DNA from: Flavobacterium ajazii | GTDB taxonomy: Bacteria; Bacteroidota; Bacteroidia; Flavobacteriales; Flavobacteriaceae | Direction of reading: 5' to 3' | Length of the DNA: 64,000 nucleotides | Assembly: GCF_010614725.1 (NCBI RefSeq) | Contig: NZ_JAAEHL010000002.1 | Location: forward strand, 558,001-622,000 | Shown here: positions 9,900 through 22,760 of the stretch, piece by piece | Layout: each line of letters opens with the position of its first letter | Numbering within the stretch: the stretch's first letter is position 1 | The notes under the pieces: model-generated | The model's database searches: none | What the model was told of the DNA's origin: nothing | The model's input: only the letters and a program-made list of their open reading frames with translations | Translations under genes and position numbers: made by a program

Positions 9900-10241
9900 T
9901 TTTTGTCTATTTTTTGCCACAGATTAAAAGGATTAAAAAGATTTTTTTTTCGCCACGACCCGAGCGATAGCGAACTGGCGAAGCAATTCACGAATTTTCC
10001 TTAATTCTGCCCTCTTTAATATATGGTTATTTTCTTTTTCAATTGCCTCCAGTTTTAACTGGAGGATCATCAAATGTTTATTCTTAATGGGCTTTAGCCA
10101 AACTAATTATTTGGCTAAAGCCTTGTTGTGTCTTCTTTCTTAACCTCCAACTAAAGTTGGAGGCAATTGATTTCTTTCTTTGTTTTCAAAAAAAATCCTT
10201 CTAATCCTTTTATCCCGATAGCTATCGGGAGTGGCTAACAT
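9900..10241. repeat. composite intergenic repeat region
   Basis: This 342-base gap has no supportable gene. It contains a three-hairpin element (10040-10169) with outer arms CAATTGCCTCCA and TGGAGGCAATTG, inner hairpins CCTCCAGTTTTAACTGGAGG and CCTCCAACTAAAGTTGGAGG, and a central GGCTTTAGCCAA hairpin. An 18-base perfect palindrome TCCCGATAGCTATCGGGA lies at 10213-10230, and a GC-rich patch near 9955-9985 carries CGAGCGATAGCGAA. These may end or process transcripts between the GH106 and esterase genes. Confidence 0.7.
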
Positions 10242-13200
10242 TTATTTCTCCTGTAAAATTGTAACCGGCCCTAACAATCCTGCTTTCAACAACGGTTCTC
10301 CTTCTAAACGAAACGGCGCTGTTGTCCAGGTTAATCTTTCTTCTTTTGGTAATTTTTGATCGCCAATTAATCTGTTTCTCCAGGTATTTGTGATTTTAAT
10401 TTCTATCGTATTTTTTCCTTTTTGCAAAGCTTTTGAAATATCAGTTTTGAAAGGGAAAGTCCAAAGTGTTCCACAATCTTTTCCATTGATTTTGATTTCA
10501 GCGATATTGGAAATTTCGCCTAAATCCAGCCAAGTTTTATCTGCGCTTTTTCCTTTCCAAACAAAATCTTTTCTGTAAATCACAGTTCCCGAATAATATT
10601 TAATCTCATCATTTTCAGAAGTACTCCAATCGAAAAGCTTGTTTGTTTTTACTGCTTCTTTCGGCCCTTTAAAAGCTGGATCGAATTGCAATTCCCAATT
10701 TTCCTCTAAAGTTTGAACTTTCTCAAATTCAGATGATTTTCCTTTTGCTAAAACTTCTTTCGCTTCATCTTTAAAAATCACAAAACCAGATTCATTTGCT
10801 TCTAAAGTTAAAGAAGCGATTGTTCTTCCATTTTCTATTTTCCAATTGGCTAAAGCCGAAGTTTGATCTGTCATAGGATTATACCATTGTGGCACTTTTC
10901 CTGAAATTCTGAAAGACGTCTCAAAAGAACGTTTTTCTACTTTTTGATTGGAAATGAAATAAATATCTTCAATATCCGATTTACGATGCGCCCAAGCTAA
11001 TGTTTCTGAATCTGCTCGGTTTAAATTTGGAAAATAAATATCTTGAGTGATTCCAATTGAACCAAAATCGTTTCCTAGATACGGTAATTTGACAACTGTT
11101 CCTTTTCCGATTTTCCATGTTGATGAATTGGCATTATTCCAAATTTCATCAATTACATACTGCCATTTCTTTTGATCGGCTTCAGAATGGATTCCCGGTT
11201 GAAGATTTGGTTTTTCATCCACAAAAATAGTTCCACCGTCTTTTAGCAATTGTAATATTTTTTCGGCGGAAGCCAAAGAAAGCATTTTATTCGGTGCCAT
11301 TTTATGACTTCCCGGAAAGAATAAAGCCCCATATTCAATTCCGCCATCAAACGAAATTTTTCCGTTTACCACTTTCGCACGATTGATTAAAACATCGGCA
11401 TTAAAAGAATCATATTGGTATCCATTTAGCGGATTAATCCATTGCGATAAATCGGTAATATTTTTAGAATACGTCACTTCTTTTGGCATTTTCGCCGTTG
11501 GCTGACCTTCATTTTCTAATCGGATTTTCTCGCTTTCGAGTCTTTCTTTTCCAAACACATTCGGCATAAAAGGCACTAAACGATCAGGCACAAAAGAACG
11601 TGAAGGAAAATCTTCGCCAATAAAAACCGCCAAATCAATTACAGGTTTTCCTTTTTGTAATTGAAACTGTACTCTTTGGCAATAATCAAACCATGCTTTT
11701 CCAGGTTTCCACCAAGTTTGGTCTCTTTGGAAAAAAGTTCCGATATCGTCTAAAGTCATTCCCGGTTTTCTATCCGTCCACGGATTGTGGACAAAAACGT
11801 GGTAAAACAAACGGTTAATTCCTAAGGCATAATTGCGGTCTGCCGTTGTTTTCAGATTTCCGGGATGTTCGTCCCAATCCATTCGCAGGGCCGTAAAAGA
11901 TTCGGCCTGAATAATATCTTTTCCGTAAATATGTCCTCCCGAAATAGCATCAACCATATCAAAAGGTTTATCGTGTGTTGGGCTTTTCAGCCAAAATTCT
12001 CCACCTGGATAATCGACATATTTATAATGCAACAAAGCATCACTCATCATTGTTGGCGCAACATTTTCCGAGCTAAATTTAACGTTATTTTCTTTCGCAA
12101 TCTGGGCTACCGTTCCGTAGAAATTATCCGCCACAAAATCAGCAATTGTTTTGCGGACATCGTATAAAACTTTCTCTGAGAAATCGGCACTTTCTACAGG
12201 AATTCCCGCCATTACAGGCAAATATTCTACAAGATCATAACCACGTCTCTTTTTAAATTCAGCCTGAAAAACCGAAGACCAGTTTTGGCTTCCGCATTCC
12301 CAACTGTCAAAATGCAGGATTTCCAATACTTTTGAAGCCAATTCTGTCCCAGCGGAACGAACGGCTTCTCCAAACCAATGATCTAACTGAAAACGAATTA
12401 ATTCGGGATTAAATTTATCTACTTCCAAACCTTTTCCTGCTCCGCCAGTTGCATTTTCATGTCCTGTCGAAGTATGTCCCATTCGGATAATTTTCCATTT
12501 TCCTTTTGGTGCTTTCCAGTTTAAGTTTCCTTCCGCATCTACAAAATTGGAAATATTAATGATTTCTGATTTTTTGAATGCATCAGAATTTGGAATTTCT
12601 TTGTCTGTTGTTTGCGTAGTCAAACGCCAGATTGCTCCTGATTTCCCTTCGTAATTATTAATCAGCGATTGATTCGAAAGTGTAATTTTACTGACTTTCA
12701 AATTCTGTTTCCACTTTGCAAAATCTAAATCTTCTGCTCCGGGTTCTGTTCCTTTTGGATCGTAAACAAATCGGAAATATTTTGCTGTTACGGGAGTAAT
12801 TGTATGTGTATTTGGGAAATCCATGTCCTGCCAGCCGTGACGTGGCGCAATCATTCTTTCGTGGAATCTAAAATTGATTCCGTCATCGCTCACTTCTACA
12901 ATTAGACGTTGTGCCTGAAAATCTCTTCCTTTGGTTTCTATTACAATTGATTTGCAGGTAAAAGGCTGTGCAAATTCATACTGAATCCAACCCGCATCGG
13001 CAAATTTGAAGTTCTCGTCTTTTTTAGGATCTGCCAAAAACGATGCATCGGTATTGTTGGATGTCGTTACTTTTGGCAGTTGCATTTGCGAAGTGATTTC
13101 GTATTCTTTAATCGGAATCGCAAAAGTGGCAATGTCTTTATAATAGTCTTTGTAATGCGCTGGAACTGGCAATTTTGAAGTCACTTTTTTTCCGCCTAAA

Positions 13201-13631
13201 ATTTCCGTCGTAGACCAGACTACTTTTTGCATCGACATTTCTGGCGTAATCCACGGTCCTCCTGCAACGGCGAATCCGTCAGCTCCGTGAAAAGCCAATT
13301 TCAAACCTAAGCGATCGGCTTCTTTAAAAGCCCAATGAATCATATCCCAAAACTCCGGACTCAACTGTAAAACCGGCGGTTCAATCAATGGTGGATTGGC
13401 TGGGCCTTTGATGGTCATTAAATATGCACCCGCAATTCCACCTTGTTTCATCGCTTCTAAATCGGCTGTAATTCCCGCTTTAGAATACGCCGATTTCATC
13501 CAATACCAATATACCCAAGGTCTTGAGGATTCTAATGTTGGCTGAAAAGTAGTTTCTTTTTTATGGACTTCCTGCGCGGAAAGGAATCCCACAAGAAATA
13601 ACATGAAAAAGAGGTGTTTTTTTTGAAACAT
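10242..13631 (-). CDS. GH106 alpha-L-rhamnosidase
   Basis: The predicted protein of 1129 residues begins with a signal peptide (MFQKKHLFFMLFLVGFLSAQ). A frame extension to 13736 exists, but its added residues [11 protein letters not shown] are a translation of the intergenic repeat at 13705-13804, so it is rejected. Near the N-terminus, RPWVYWYWM, GGIAGAYLMTIKG and AFHGADGFAVAGGPW are strong GH106 signatures. A discoidin-like beta-sandwich insert follows (about residues 230-330), and a galactose-binding jelly roll ends the protein (KTWLDLGEISNIAEIKING). GH106 enzymes release alpha-linked L-rhamnose from rhamnogalacturonan. Its size and modular build match known Bacteroides examples. Confidence 0.9.
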   Translation of the reverse strand: MFQKKHLFFMLFLVGFLSAQEVHKKETTFQPTLESSRPWVYWYWMKSAYSKAGITADLEAMKQGGIAGAYLMTIKGPANPPLIEPPVLQLSPEFWDMIHWAFKEADRLGLKLAFHGADGFAVAGGPWITPEMSMQKVVWSTTEILGGKKVTSKLPVPAHYKDYYKDIATFAIPIKEYEITSQMQLPKVTTSNNTDASFLADPKKDENFKFADAGWIQYEFAQPFTCKSIVIETKGRDFQAQRLIVEVSDDGINFRFHERMIAPRHGWQDMDFPNTHTITPVTAKYFRFVYDPKGTEPGAEDLDFAKWKQNLKVSKITLSNQSLINNYEGKSGAIWRLTTQTTDKEIPNSDAFKKSEIINISNFVDAEGNLNWKAPKGKWKIIRMGHTSTGHENATGGAGKGLEVDKFNPELIRFQLDHWFGEAVRSAGTELASKVLEILHFDSWECGSQNWSSVFQAEFKKRRGYDLVEYLPVMAGIPVESADFSEKVLYDVRKTIADFVADNFYGTVAQIAKENNVKFSSENVAPTMMSDALLHYKYVDYPGGEFWLKSPTHDKPFDMVDAISGGHIYGKDIIQAESFTALRMDWDEHPGNLKTTADRNYALGINRLFYHVFVHNPWTDRKPGMTLDDIGTFFQRDQTWWKPGKAWFDYCQRVQFQLQKGKPVIDLAVFIGEDFPSRSFVPDRLVPFMPNVFGKERLESEKIRLENEGQPTAKMPKEVTYSKNITDLSQWINPLNGYQYDSFNADVLINRAKVVNGKISFDGGIEYGALFFPGSHKMAPNKMLSLASAEKILQLLKDGGTIFVDEKPNLQPGIHSEADQKKWQYVIDEIWNNANSSTWKIGKGTVVKLPYLGNDFGSIGITQDIYFPNLNRADSETLAWAHRKSDIEDIYFISNQKVEKRSFETSFRISGKVPQWYNPMTDQTSALANWKIENGRTIASLTLEANESGFVIFKDEAKEVLAKGKSSEFEKVQTLEENWELQFDPAFKGPKEAVKTNKLFDWSTSENDEIKYYSGTVIYRKDFVWKGKSADKTWLDLGEISNIAEIKINGKDCGTLWTFPFKTDISKALQKGKNTIEIKITNTWRNRLIGDQKLPKEERLTWTTAPFRLEGEPLLKAGLLGPVTILQEK

Positions 13632-13654
13632 TTTATTGTTTTTATTTTGTTCGT

Positions 13655-13687
13655 AAACCCGACAGGTTTTTAAAACCTGTCGGGTTT
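13655..13687. repeat. perfect 33-base hairpin (AAACCCGACAGG arms)
   Basis: Sixteen-base arms around a single central T make a perfect stem with little or no loop, just upstream of the GH106 start. It belongs to the same hairpin type as 8207-8233 and 13844-13870. Confidence 0.75.
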
Positions 13688-13704
13688 GATGTATTTCCGT
13701 TTTT

Positions 13705-13804
13705 TTGTCATTTCGACGAAGGAGAAATCTTCGCAAGAAACTCTACAAAGTTGATCCAGCATGCGGAGCTACTTACGAAGATTTCTCCTTCGTCGAAATG
13801 ACAA
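13705..13804. repeat. 100-base element with perfect 29-base inverted arms
   Basis: The left arm 13705-13733 and right arm 13776-13804 are exact reverse complements (core TTTCGACGAAGGAGAAAT) around a 42-base centre. Related copies lie at 17222-17325 and, as a single arm, at 8370-8407. It has MITE-like shape, but no target duplication was established. Confidence 0.75.
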
Positions 13805-13843
13805 ACTGTACTTATACTGTACTTTATCTATAAATACAAAATA

Positions 13844-13870
13844 CCTAACAGGTTTTGGAAACCTGTTAGG
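13844..13870. repeat. 27-base hairpin (CCTAACAGGTTT arms)
   Basis: A near-perfect hairpin begins 12 bases past the end of the GH2 gene on the minus strand. It could help end or stabilise that transcript, but it has no clear run of T, so it is listed as a repeat. Confidence 0.7.
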
Positions 13871-13882
13871 ATAAATCGTAAT

Positions 13883-17374
<3,492 letters not shown>

Positions 17375-17411
17375 TACTATATCTTAATTCTTTGTACTTT
17401 GTACTTTCCTC

Positions 17412-18533
17412 TTAATTCTTCTTCTTCTCAGGCGGTGCCACAAAACTCAATTTGCTTTTCCCTAAATCTTTAGAAGTTGCAATGGCAATTCCTCTTTGTT
17501 CTGCTTTGTTAACCGCGCAGTAAAAATGATAAACAACTCCATCATGTTTTACTACAAATGATTTATGAGCAAACAAATCATCGTAAGGTTCAGAAGATTT
17601 AACTAAATCGTCGCCTTTCCAGTCGGTCCAGTTTACTAAATCATTCGAAACGGCGAAACGGTTAAATGCACCTTGATTCCAACCCGTCCAAAAAGCTCCA
17701 AAATAGAACATTACCCAAGTATCATTAATACGCTGAATATAAGCATCTCCTGAAATTCCTTTATGATGGTTGATTAAGGGTTTATCACCATAACGTTTCC
17801 ATGTTTTCATATCGTTTGAAACCGCCATTGCGATACGCTCCGCACCTTTTGCTGGATTTAAACTATCTCCACGAGCATTGTAATACATGATAAAATTGTG
17901 TCCCGTCAGTTTATCTTTATCACGGATTACACTGTTTTTATACATCGTACTATTATCCCACCATTTGGCGTCTTTGTCTTTTGGCGTTAAAACCGGATTT
18001 TCTAACCTTTGAAACTCGTGTGGTTTCGTCGGCGATTCTTTAGTATATGCCATTCCGATTGATAAAACACCTGCTTCGTAACCTTTGCTGTCTCCTCCAA
18101 AATAACTCATCCAGTATTTATCATCGTATTTTTCCCATTCGTAACTTCCGCCCCAAGTCATATCTTGCAAAGAAATATATCCTGCTTTTTGATTGACATC
18201 CCAATGTTTTTCGTTTTCTGAGAAAGACATTACTTTTCCCAGATGTTTCCAATCTAAAAGATTATCGCTTTCTGCTAACCAGGTTTCATAACCTCTTCCG
18301 TCGTAAATTAAATACGTCATATACCATTTCCCACCTTTTCTAAACACACTTGGACAATCCATTTTGTATGAATTGTCGGTAGGAACCATCACCAAACCGT
18401 ATTTATAAGGCGTTTTGATTTCTTCGTAAATCTCCTGCATTACACTGTCGGTGATTTCTCTTTTCTTGTATTTGGTTGCACAGCTGGTTACGGCAAGTGC
18501 TGAAATGGCTACGATTAGATATTTAATTTTCAT
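17412..18533 (-). CDS. beta-propeller glycoside hydrolase-like lipoprotein (GH43-like fold)
   Basis: The 373-residue protein begins with a lipoprotein signal (LAVTSCATKY, lipidated Cys near residue 18). Repeated blade motifs such as DCPSVFRKGGKWYMTYLIYDG, NSVIRDKDK, GISGDAYIQRINDTWVMFYFG and DLFAHKSFVVKHDGVVYHFYCA indicate a five-bladed propeller of the GH43/GH32/GH130 type. An acidic residue near the start of successive blades (Asp in MDCPSV, Asp in SGDAYI) is typical of these active sites. The exact family and activity are not clear. In this cluster an arabinosidase or galactosidase role would fit. The short distance to the GH2 gene is filled by repeats. Confidence 0.65.
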   Translation of the reverse strand: MKIKYLIVAISALAVTSCATKYKKREITDSVMQEIYEEIKTPYKYGLVMVPTDNSYKMDCPSVFRKGGKWYMTYLIYDGRGYETWLAESDNLLDWKHLGKVMSFSENEKHWDVNQKAGYISLQDMTWGGSYEWEKYDDKYWMSYFGGDSKGYEAGVLSIGMAYTKESPTKPHEFQRLENPVLTPKDKDAKWWDNSTMYKNSVIRDKDKLTGHNFIMYYNARGDSLNPAKGAERIAMAVSNDMKTWKRYGDKPLINHHKGISGDAYIQRINDTWVMFYFGAFWTGWNQGAFNRFAVSNDLVNWTDWKGDDLVKSSEPYDDLFAHKSFVVKHDGVVYHFYCAVNKAEQRGIAIATSKDLGKSKLSFVAPPEKKKN

Positions 18534-18544
18534 TGTTATGTTTT

Positions 18545-18731
18545 TTTTGCCACGAAGGCACTAAGGCTCTAAGTTTTTTTATTTGTGACTTTGTGTCTTT
18601 GCGAGATTAATTTTTAAGCTTTTTATTTAACTCTCGCAAAGTCGCTGAGACGCAAAGTTTTTTTTCTCTCGCAGATTTTGCAGATTTGGCTGATTTCTTT
18701 ATCTGCTTAATCTGCAAAATCTGCGGGAAAC
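18545..18731. repeat. two inverted-repeat types in the propeller-gene gap
   Basis: The first half pairs a GACTTTGTGTCTTTGCGAG unit with CTCGCAAAGTCGCTGAGAC. The second half (18666-18731) is the GCAGATT-type hairpin, with arms CTCTCGCAGATTTTGCAG and AATCTGCAAAATCTGCGGG. No ORF is supported. Confidence 0.7.
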
Positions 18732-18732
18732 T

Positions 18733-20400
18733 TTATCTTTTCAATTCTTTTAATTTAGAATCCATCACATCTCTGTTCAATTTTACTTTTACCATTCCTG
18801 TTGGATGAAATCTTCTCTTTAAATCAATTGCATTGTATACGATTGTATAAACATCATTTCCTTCTGGGATTAAACACAATGGCGTTCTCATAATATCCCA
18901 CCATTTATCTACTTTGGTTTCGATTGGTAAATAATGTGCTTCTGCCCAATTAACACCGTCTGCTGATAATGAATACGCAATCATATTTGGTAAATGATGA
19001 CCCCAGCCGTCTGGGCCTCCGTCGAAAATTGCGATGTACAAACCATTGGGTAATTGACTCACAATTGGGTTTTCTACAAATTGCGGATGAATTGTTTTTA
19101 TCGGCTCCAAACCTTTATTCAAACGAGTCCAAGGCCCTTCGAGACTATTTGACTCTGCCAAAGCCACAAACCAGCCTTTTCCTGATTTCTTAGGATAATC
19201 TGCCCATGAATTGAACGGATATGCACCGCTATAGAATCCAAAATATTTATCGCCCACTTTATATGGAAAAAAAGAAGCCACTCCTTGTCGTCCTTCCCAA
19301 GGCTGTGAATCCAATCCTGGTTCCATAATAATACCCATATCTTTGTACGGACCACCAATTCCGTCGATTCCATCTACAGTTGATTCGCAACGCCAGATTC
19401 TTCCAAAGGAATGATTCGGCTGAATTTCTTTATGAACGGTGTAGGCTAAATAATAACCATACCATTTGTTTGCTTTTTCGTTGAAAACCGGCATATACGA
19501 CCAAATAGCACCACGACGGTCATTCATTGGATTATCGTCTTCTGTTACAGCGTAAGTTCCGCTTGCTTGGTAAATTGTCGATTCTCTTTTCCAGTGAATC
19601 GCATCTTTACTTGTCCAGTGCCCTATTTTTGTTTTTACACGATCGTAATAGTAATCAACGCCTTTTTCTCCTGCTCTTTCTGTTGGAAACATGTGGTACG
19701 TATCCCCAACTTTTACAACACGTCCGCCTTCAAAACCGCCCTGAATTCCTTCTGTTCCGGACATTCCTTCATCAATAACGGGTTTGTTTTCTCCACTGAT
19801 AATTTCGAAAAGTGGTTTTTCATCTGAAAAATCTTCTATGATATACGGAAACTTCCATTCTCTTCCATCTAACATTTTAGCATCCGTTTGCACTAAAGAA
19901 CTCGTATTATTTATAGCTCCCAATACCATAAATAATCCCTTTTTGTTGGGAAAAATGGTTTGAATTCCTTTTTTCACTTCCAAAGCATAAACATCAACAG
20001 CCGGAAGTCCCGTAACTGTAACTCCATTTTGGATAACCAACTGTGCATTTTCCAATTGATTAGCCTGCAAATAATCTGAAGAAGTATCCTTAAAAATTCC
20101 GATTAACAATTTTGAATTGTGCGAAAAATTTAATTTTAAGGGATCTTGAGTTCCATTTTTATAACTGTCCAATGGAAGCCGAACTGCTTTAAATCCACGC
20201 AATTCTGTTGCCAATCCTACCACATTATGTTTACTTCCCGAGAACACGTGAGCATATTGTTGCAAAGTGTAGGTCTGCAGTTTTTTTGTAACAACAGTGT
20301 ACGAAACTGGTTTCAGTTCTTTATTCTGTGCTTGCGTTAAATTGGGTGCTATTAAAATAAACAATGCCAATAAGCACCTTTGAAATTTTGTAAGACTCAT
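18733..20400 (-). CDS. secreted beta-propeller protein, probable glycoside hydrolase
   Basis: This 555-residue protein has a signal peptide (ending NLTQAQ) and a beta-sandwich N-terminal domain of about 190 residues. From about residue 215, propeller-type blades are seen: GGFEGGRVVKVGDTYHMFPTE, IGHWTSKDAIHWKRES, GAIWSYMPVFNEKANKWYGYYLAY, GRQGVASFFPYKVGDKYFGFYSGA and NPIVSQLPNGLYIAIFDGG. The pattern of a blade start followed by the phrase WTSKDAIHW is typical of GH43/GH32-superfamily propellers. No specific family was recognised. Its start lies 3 bases past the stop of the GH78 gene, so the two are surely translated from one mRNA, and a linked role in rhamnogalacturonan trimming is likely. Confidence 0.6.
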   Translation of the reverse strand: MSLTKFQRCLLALFILIAPNLTQAQNKELKPVSYTVVTKKLQTYTLQQYAHVFSGSKHNVVGLATELRGFKAVRLPLDSYKNGTQDPLKLNFSHNSKLLIGIFKDTSSDYLQANQLENAQLVIQNGVTVTGLPAVDVYALEVKKGIQTIFPNKKGLFMVLGAINNTSSLVQTDAKMLDGREWKFPYIIEDFSDEKPLFEIISGENKPVIDEGMSGTEGIQGGFEGGRVVKVGDTYHMFPTERAGEKGVDYYYDRVKTKIGHWTSKDAIHWKRESTIYQASGTYAVTEDDNPMNDRRGAIWSYMPVFNEKANKWYGYYLAYTVHKEIQPNHSFGRIWRCESTVDGIDGIGGPYKDMGIIMEPGLDSQPWEGRQGVASFFPYKVGDKYFGFYSGAYPFNSWADYPKKSGKGWFVALAESNSLEGPWTRLNKGLEPIKTIHPQFVENPIVSQLPNGLYIAIFDGGPDGWGHHLPNMIAYSLSADGVNWAEAHYLPIETKVDKWWDIMRTPLCLIPEGNDVYTIVYNAIDLKRRFHPTGMVKVKLNRDVMDSKLKELKR

Positions 20401-20403
20401 AAA

Positions 20404-22587
20404 TTATAAAGCTTTGTAGCTAATTTGATAGGCTACATTTGGTTGCACCATTAATTGATATTTATTTTTAGAAACTTCTGTAAATGCTCCTGAATTTGAT
20501 TTTGGTTTTGATTTACTTTCAACAATCAATTTCCCCTGACCTTCAACTGCTTTTACTTTAATTTCTGATTTGCTAACGTACAAAGCCACTTCTCCGTTTG
20601 GCGTAGGTACCTTTCCTTCCATCCATTGCAATCCTCCAAGGTTTGGTTTGATTTCGTATTCAGCATAACCCGGAGCAGTTGGTTTTACACCCAAATAATA
20701 TTTTCCTAATAAATAAATCGGACTCGCACCCCAAGCATGGCAAAGACTTTTCCCGTATGGACGACCATACATTGTTAAATGCTCCGTTCCTTTTTTGTTT
20801 GGTCTGTATTCCTCCCAGAAAGATGTTGCGCCTTCATTCAGCATTCCACCCCAATAATCTTTCATTTCTTTTAAAACATAATTCTGTTCGCCCATCGCAC
20901 ACAACGCTTCTAACTCGTAAAAACGCATGTATGGCGTTGTGATTTGAAGAACATCTTTATTGAGTAACACTTTATTTTTTACGCTTTGTTTTTGTTCTTC
21001 ATTAAAATAATTAAAGAAAATACCAAACATATTAGCGTATCTGGTTACGATGTTTTGTATTTTTCCATCGATACGCTGGTGTTTCATCACGTTTTCTTTT
21101 TTATCCCAAAAGACATCAAATAATTTGGTTTTTAAATCAGTTCCTAATTTCTGATACTGTTTTTGATCTTCAGTTTTCCCAGCAATTTCAGCACTTACCG
21201 CCATTGCTTCTAAACTTCTTGCTAAAAGCATTTGTTCAAAACTCACTTCTCCCGTTTTTGGCAATCCGTCTGCCCAATCAATAAAAACCCAGTCCCCTTC
21301 TAATGGTTCAAGGAATCCGTTTTTGTTTCTTCTTTCTAAACAGAAATCCATCAGCGATTTCATTCTTGGATAGAAAGTTTTGATGAATTTCGTATCGCCT
21401 GTGTGTAAGTAGTAATCGTAAACACCTACAAACCAATACAGCGAATAATCCATAATGATATTTACGTGAGCCGTTACAGGATCTTTTCCGCGAAGTGCTA
21501 AAAGCGTTCGTTCTACAGAAGCCGAATCAAAGAACAAATAGTAATTCATTAAATAACTCTGATACGCATCACCAGACCAAACCCAGCGATCGCGTTTTAT
21601 TCCGTCTATAAAAAATTCTCGAGAAGTTAAATGCATCGTATAAGCTGACACATCCCAAATATTATTCAATTGTTCGTCTGATGATTTGAATGCGCCGCGA
21701 TAATCTAATGGCAAATATTCATAAAGCATCGAAATTGAATCGTATTTTACTCCAGCATCTGCTTGTACTTGAACATAACGGAATGCTTTCGAGCCATTAT
21801 GTGTATAAGTTTGGGATTGTTTTCCGTCAAAAGATAAATGATCTAAAGTTTCGCATTTAGCAGAATCCAAAGCTTCTTCACGAGATTCCCCATAATAAAG
21901 CGCTAGTTTCCCTTTTCCTTTTAAACCATGAATTTTAATATAACCGAAAGTCTCTTTTCCAAAATCTACCAACTGACCCGCTCCAATTTTTTCTGTTTTC
22001 TTTGCACTTAAAGGTTTGGTTGTTAGTTTAAATCCCGAAGGTTTATTCTCTGCTGAATCAAAATTCCAGGAACCAACAGGAACCCATGGCGTACCAGATT
22101 GTTGCGCTTTTCCGGTTTCGTCAATCCAAAGTTTATCTTCGTTGGTTACTTTCCATGAAGCATCAGATTTAACGTATTTTCCATTAATATAAATTGCCGG
22201 CAATACTTCCTGATTGTACACTTTAAAAGAAATTTTATGTTTTCCGGCTGGAACCGTTATTGATTTTGGCTGTCCGTAAATCTGAACGCCGTCTAAAAGT
22301 AATTGAAAAGGTCCTTCTGAGTAAATTTTCACGTCGTCTGGTTGCGGAATATCTACTTCTGTTTGAAAAGTAACCAAAGCATACGGACTATAATATTGCC
22401 AAAGCGGAGGAAATACTGCTTCGCGTTCTGTGCGTCTTACCTGCATTTTATTGCTTAACCAAACTTCGAAATCGCCTGGATACCAAATCCATGTGGCAGG
22501 CTTATTTTCCTGAGCAAATACAAAAGCTGAAGAAAATAAAACTATAAAAACAAATAATTTTTTAAAATTTTGAAATCGATTTCGCAT
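20404..22587 (-). CDS. GH78-like alpha-L-rhamnosidase
   Basis: The 727-residue protein has a signal peptide (LFSSAFVFAQ) and is the first gene of the long enzyme block. Beta-sandwich domains (about residues 30-290, with FGKETFGYIKIH) lead into an (alpha/alpha)6 barrel. The barrel opens with the GH78 signature FFIDGIKRDRWVWSGD, in which Asp333 and Asp339 lie at the positions of the conserved acidic residues. The barrel continues through WVFIDWADG and CHAWGASPIYLLGKYYLGV to a C-terminal beta domain. In the classical enzyme the acid position is Glu; here the aligned residue may be Asp333, which deserves checking. It would remove L-rhamnose from pectic oligosaccharides in the periplasm. Confidence 0.85.
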   Translation of the reverse strand: MRNRFQNFKKLFVFIVLFSSAFVFAQENKPATWIWYPGDFEVWLSNKMQVRRTEREAVFPPLWQYYSPYALVTFQTEVDIPQPDDVKIYSEGPFQLLLDGVQIYGQPKSITVPAGKHKISFKVYNQEVLPAIYINGKYVKSDASWKVTNEDKLWIDETGKAQQSGTPWVPVGSWNFDSAENKPSGFKLTTKPLSAKKTEKIGAGQLVDFGKETFGYIKIHGLKGKGKLALYYGESREEALDSAKCETLDHLSFDGKQSQTYTHNGSKAFRYVQVQADAGVKYDSISMLYEYLPLDYRGAFKSSDEQLNNIWDVSAYTMHLTSREFFIDGIKRDRWVWSGDAYQSYLMNYYLFFDSASVERTLLALRGKDPVTAHVNIIMDYSLYWFVGVYDYYLHTGDTKFIKTFYPRMKSLMDFCLERRNKNGFLEPLEGDWVFIDWADGLPKTGEVSFEQMLLARSLEAMAVSAEIAGKTEDQKQYQKLGTDLKTKLFDVFWDKKENVMKHQRIDGKIQNIVTRYANMFGIFFNYFNEEQKQSVKNKVLLNKDVLQITTPYMRFYELEALCAMGEQNYVLKEMKDYWGGMLNEGATSFWEEYRPNKKGTEHLTMYGRPYGKSLCHAWGASPIYLLGKYYLGVKPTAPGYAEYEIKPNLGGLQWMEGKVPTPNGEVALYVSKSEIKVKAVEGQGKLIVESKSKPKSNSGAFTEVSKNKYQLMVQPNVAYQISYKAL

Positions 22588-22760
22588 AAAAAGATATTTT
22601 GGGATTAAAGATAAGTGTTCCTTTTACATTTCATAACCTGTACTGTCCTGTACCGTCCTGAAATTAACAAAATATTCCTTTTTTGAGAGAATTTTAAAAC
22701 ATTATTAATTTATAATAAAATATCTTTAAAACTGAGTCATATAATTATGAGGTTAAAAAC
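22588..22760. promoter_or_regulatory. upstream region of the pectin enzyme block with 10-base phased TCCTG repeats
   Basis: On the plus strand, CCTG ends at 22640, 22650 and 22660, and the two full units TACTGTCCTG and TACCGTCCTG are adjacent. Read on the minus strand this is CAGGA repeated once per helical turn, about 50-75 bases before the GH78 start. A similar pair lies at 49691-49705. Phased direct repeats are typical activator sites, for example for AraC-type or hybrid two-component regulators, but no factor is known here. Confidence 0.4.

Noticed and set aside
13632..13736. Upstream start for the GH106 gene
   Set aside because: The added residues come from the TCGAAATGACAAA repeat and would hide the signal peptide that begins at 13631.
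13705..13804. Insertion sequence with inverted ends
   Set aside because: It is only 100 bases, has no transposase, and no target duplication could be shown; it is kept as a repeat.
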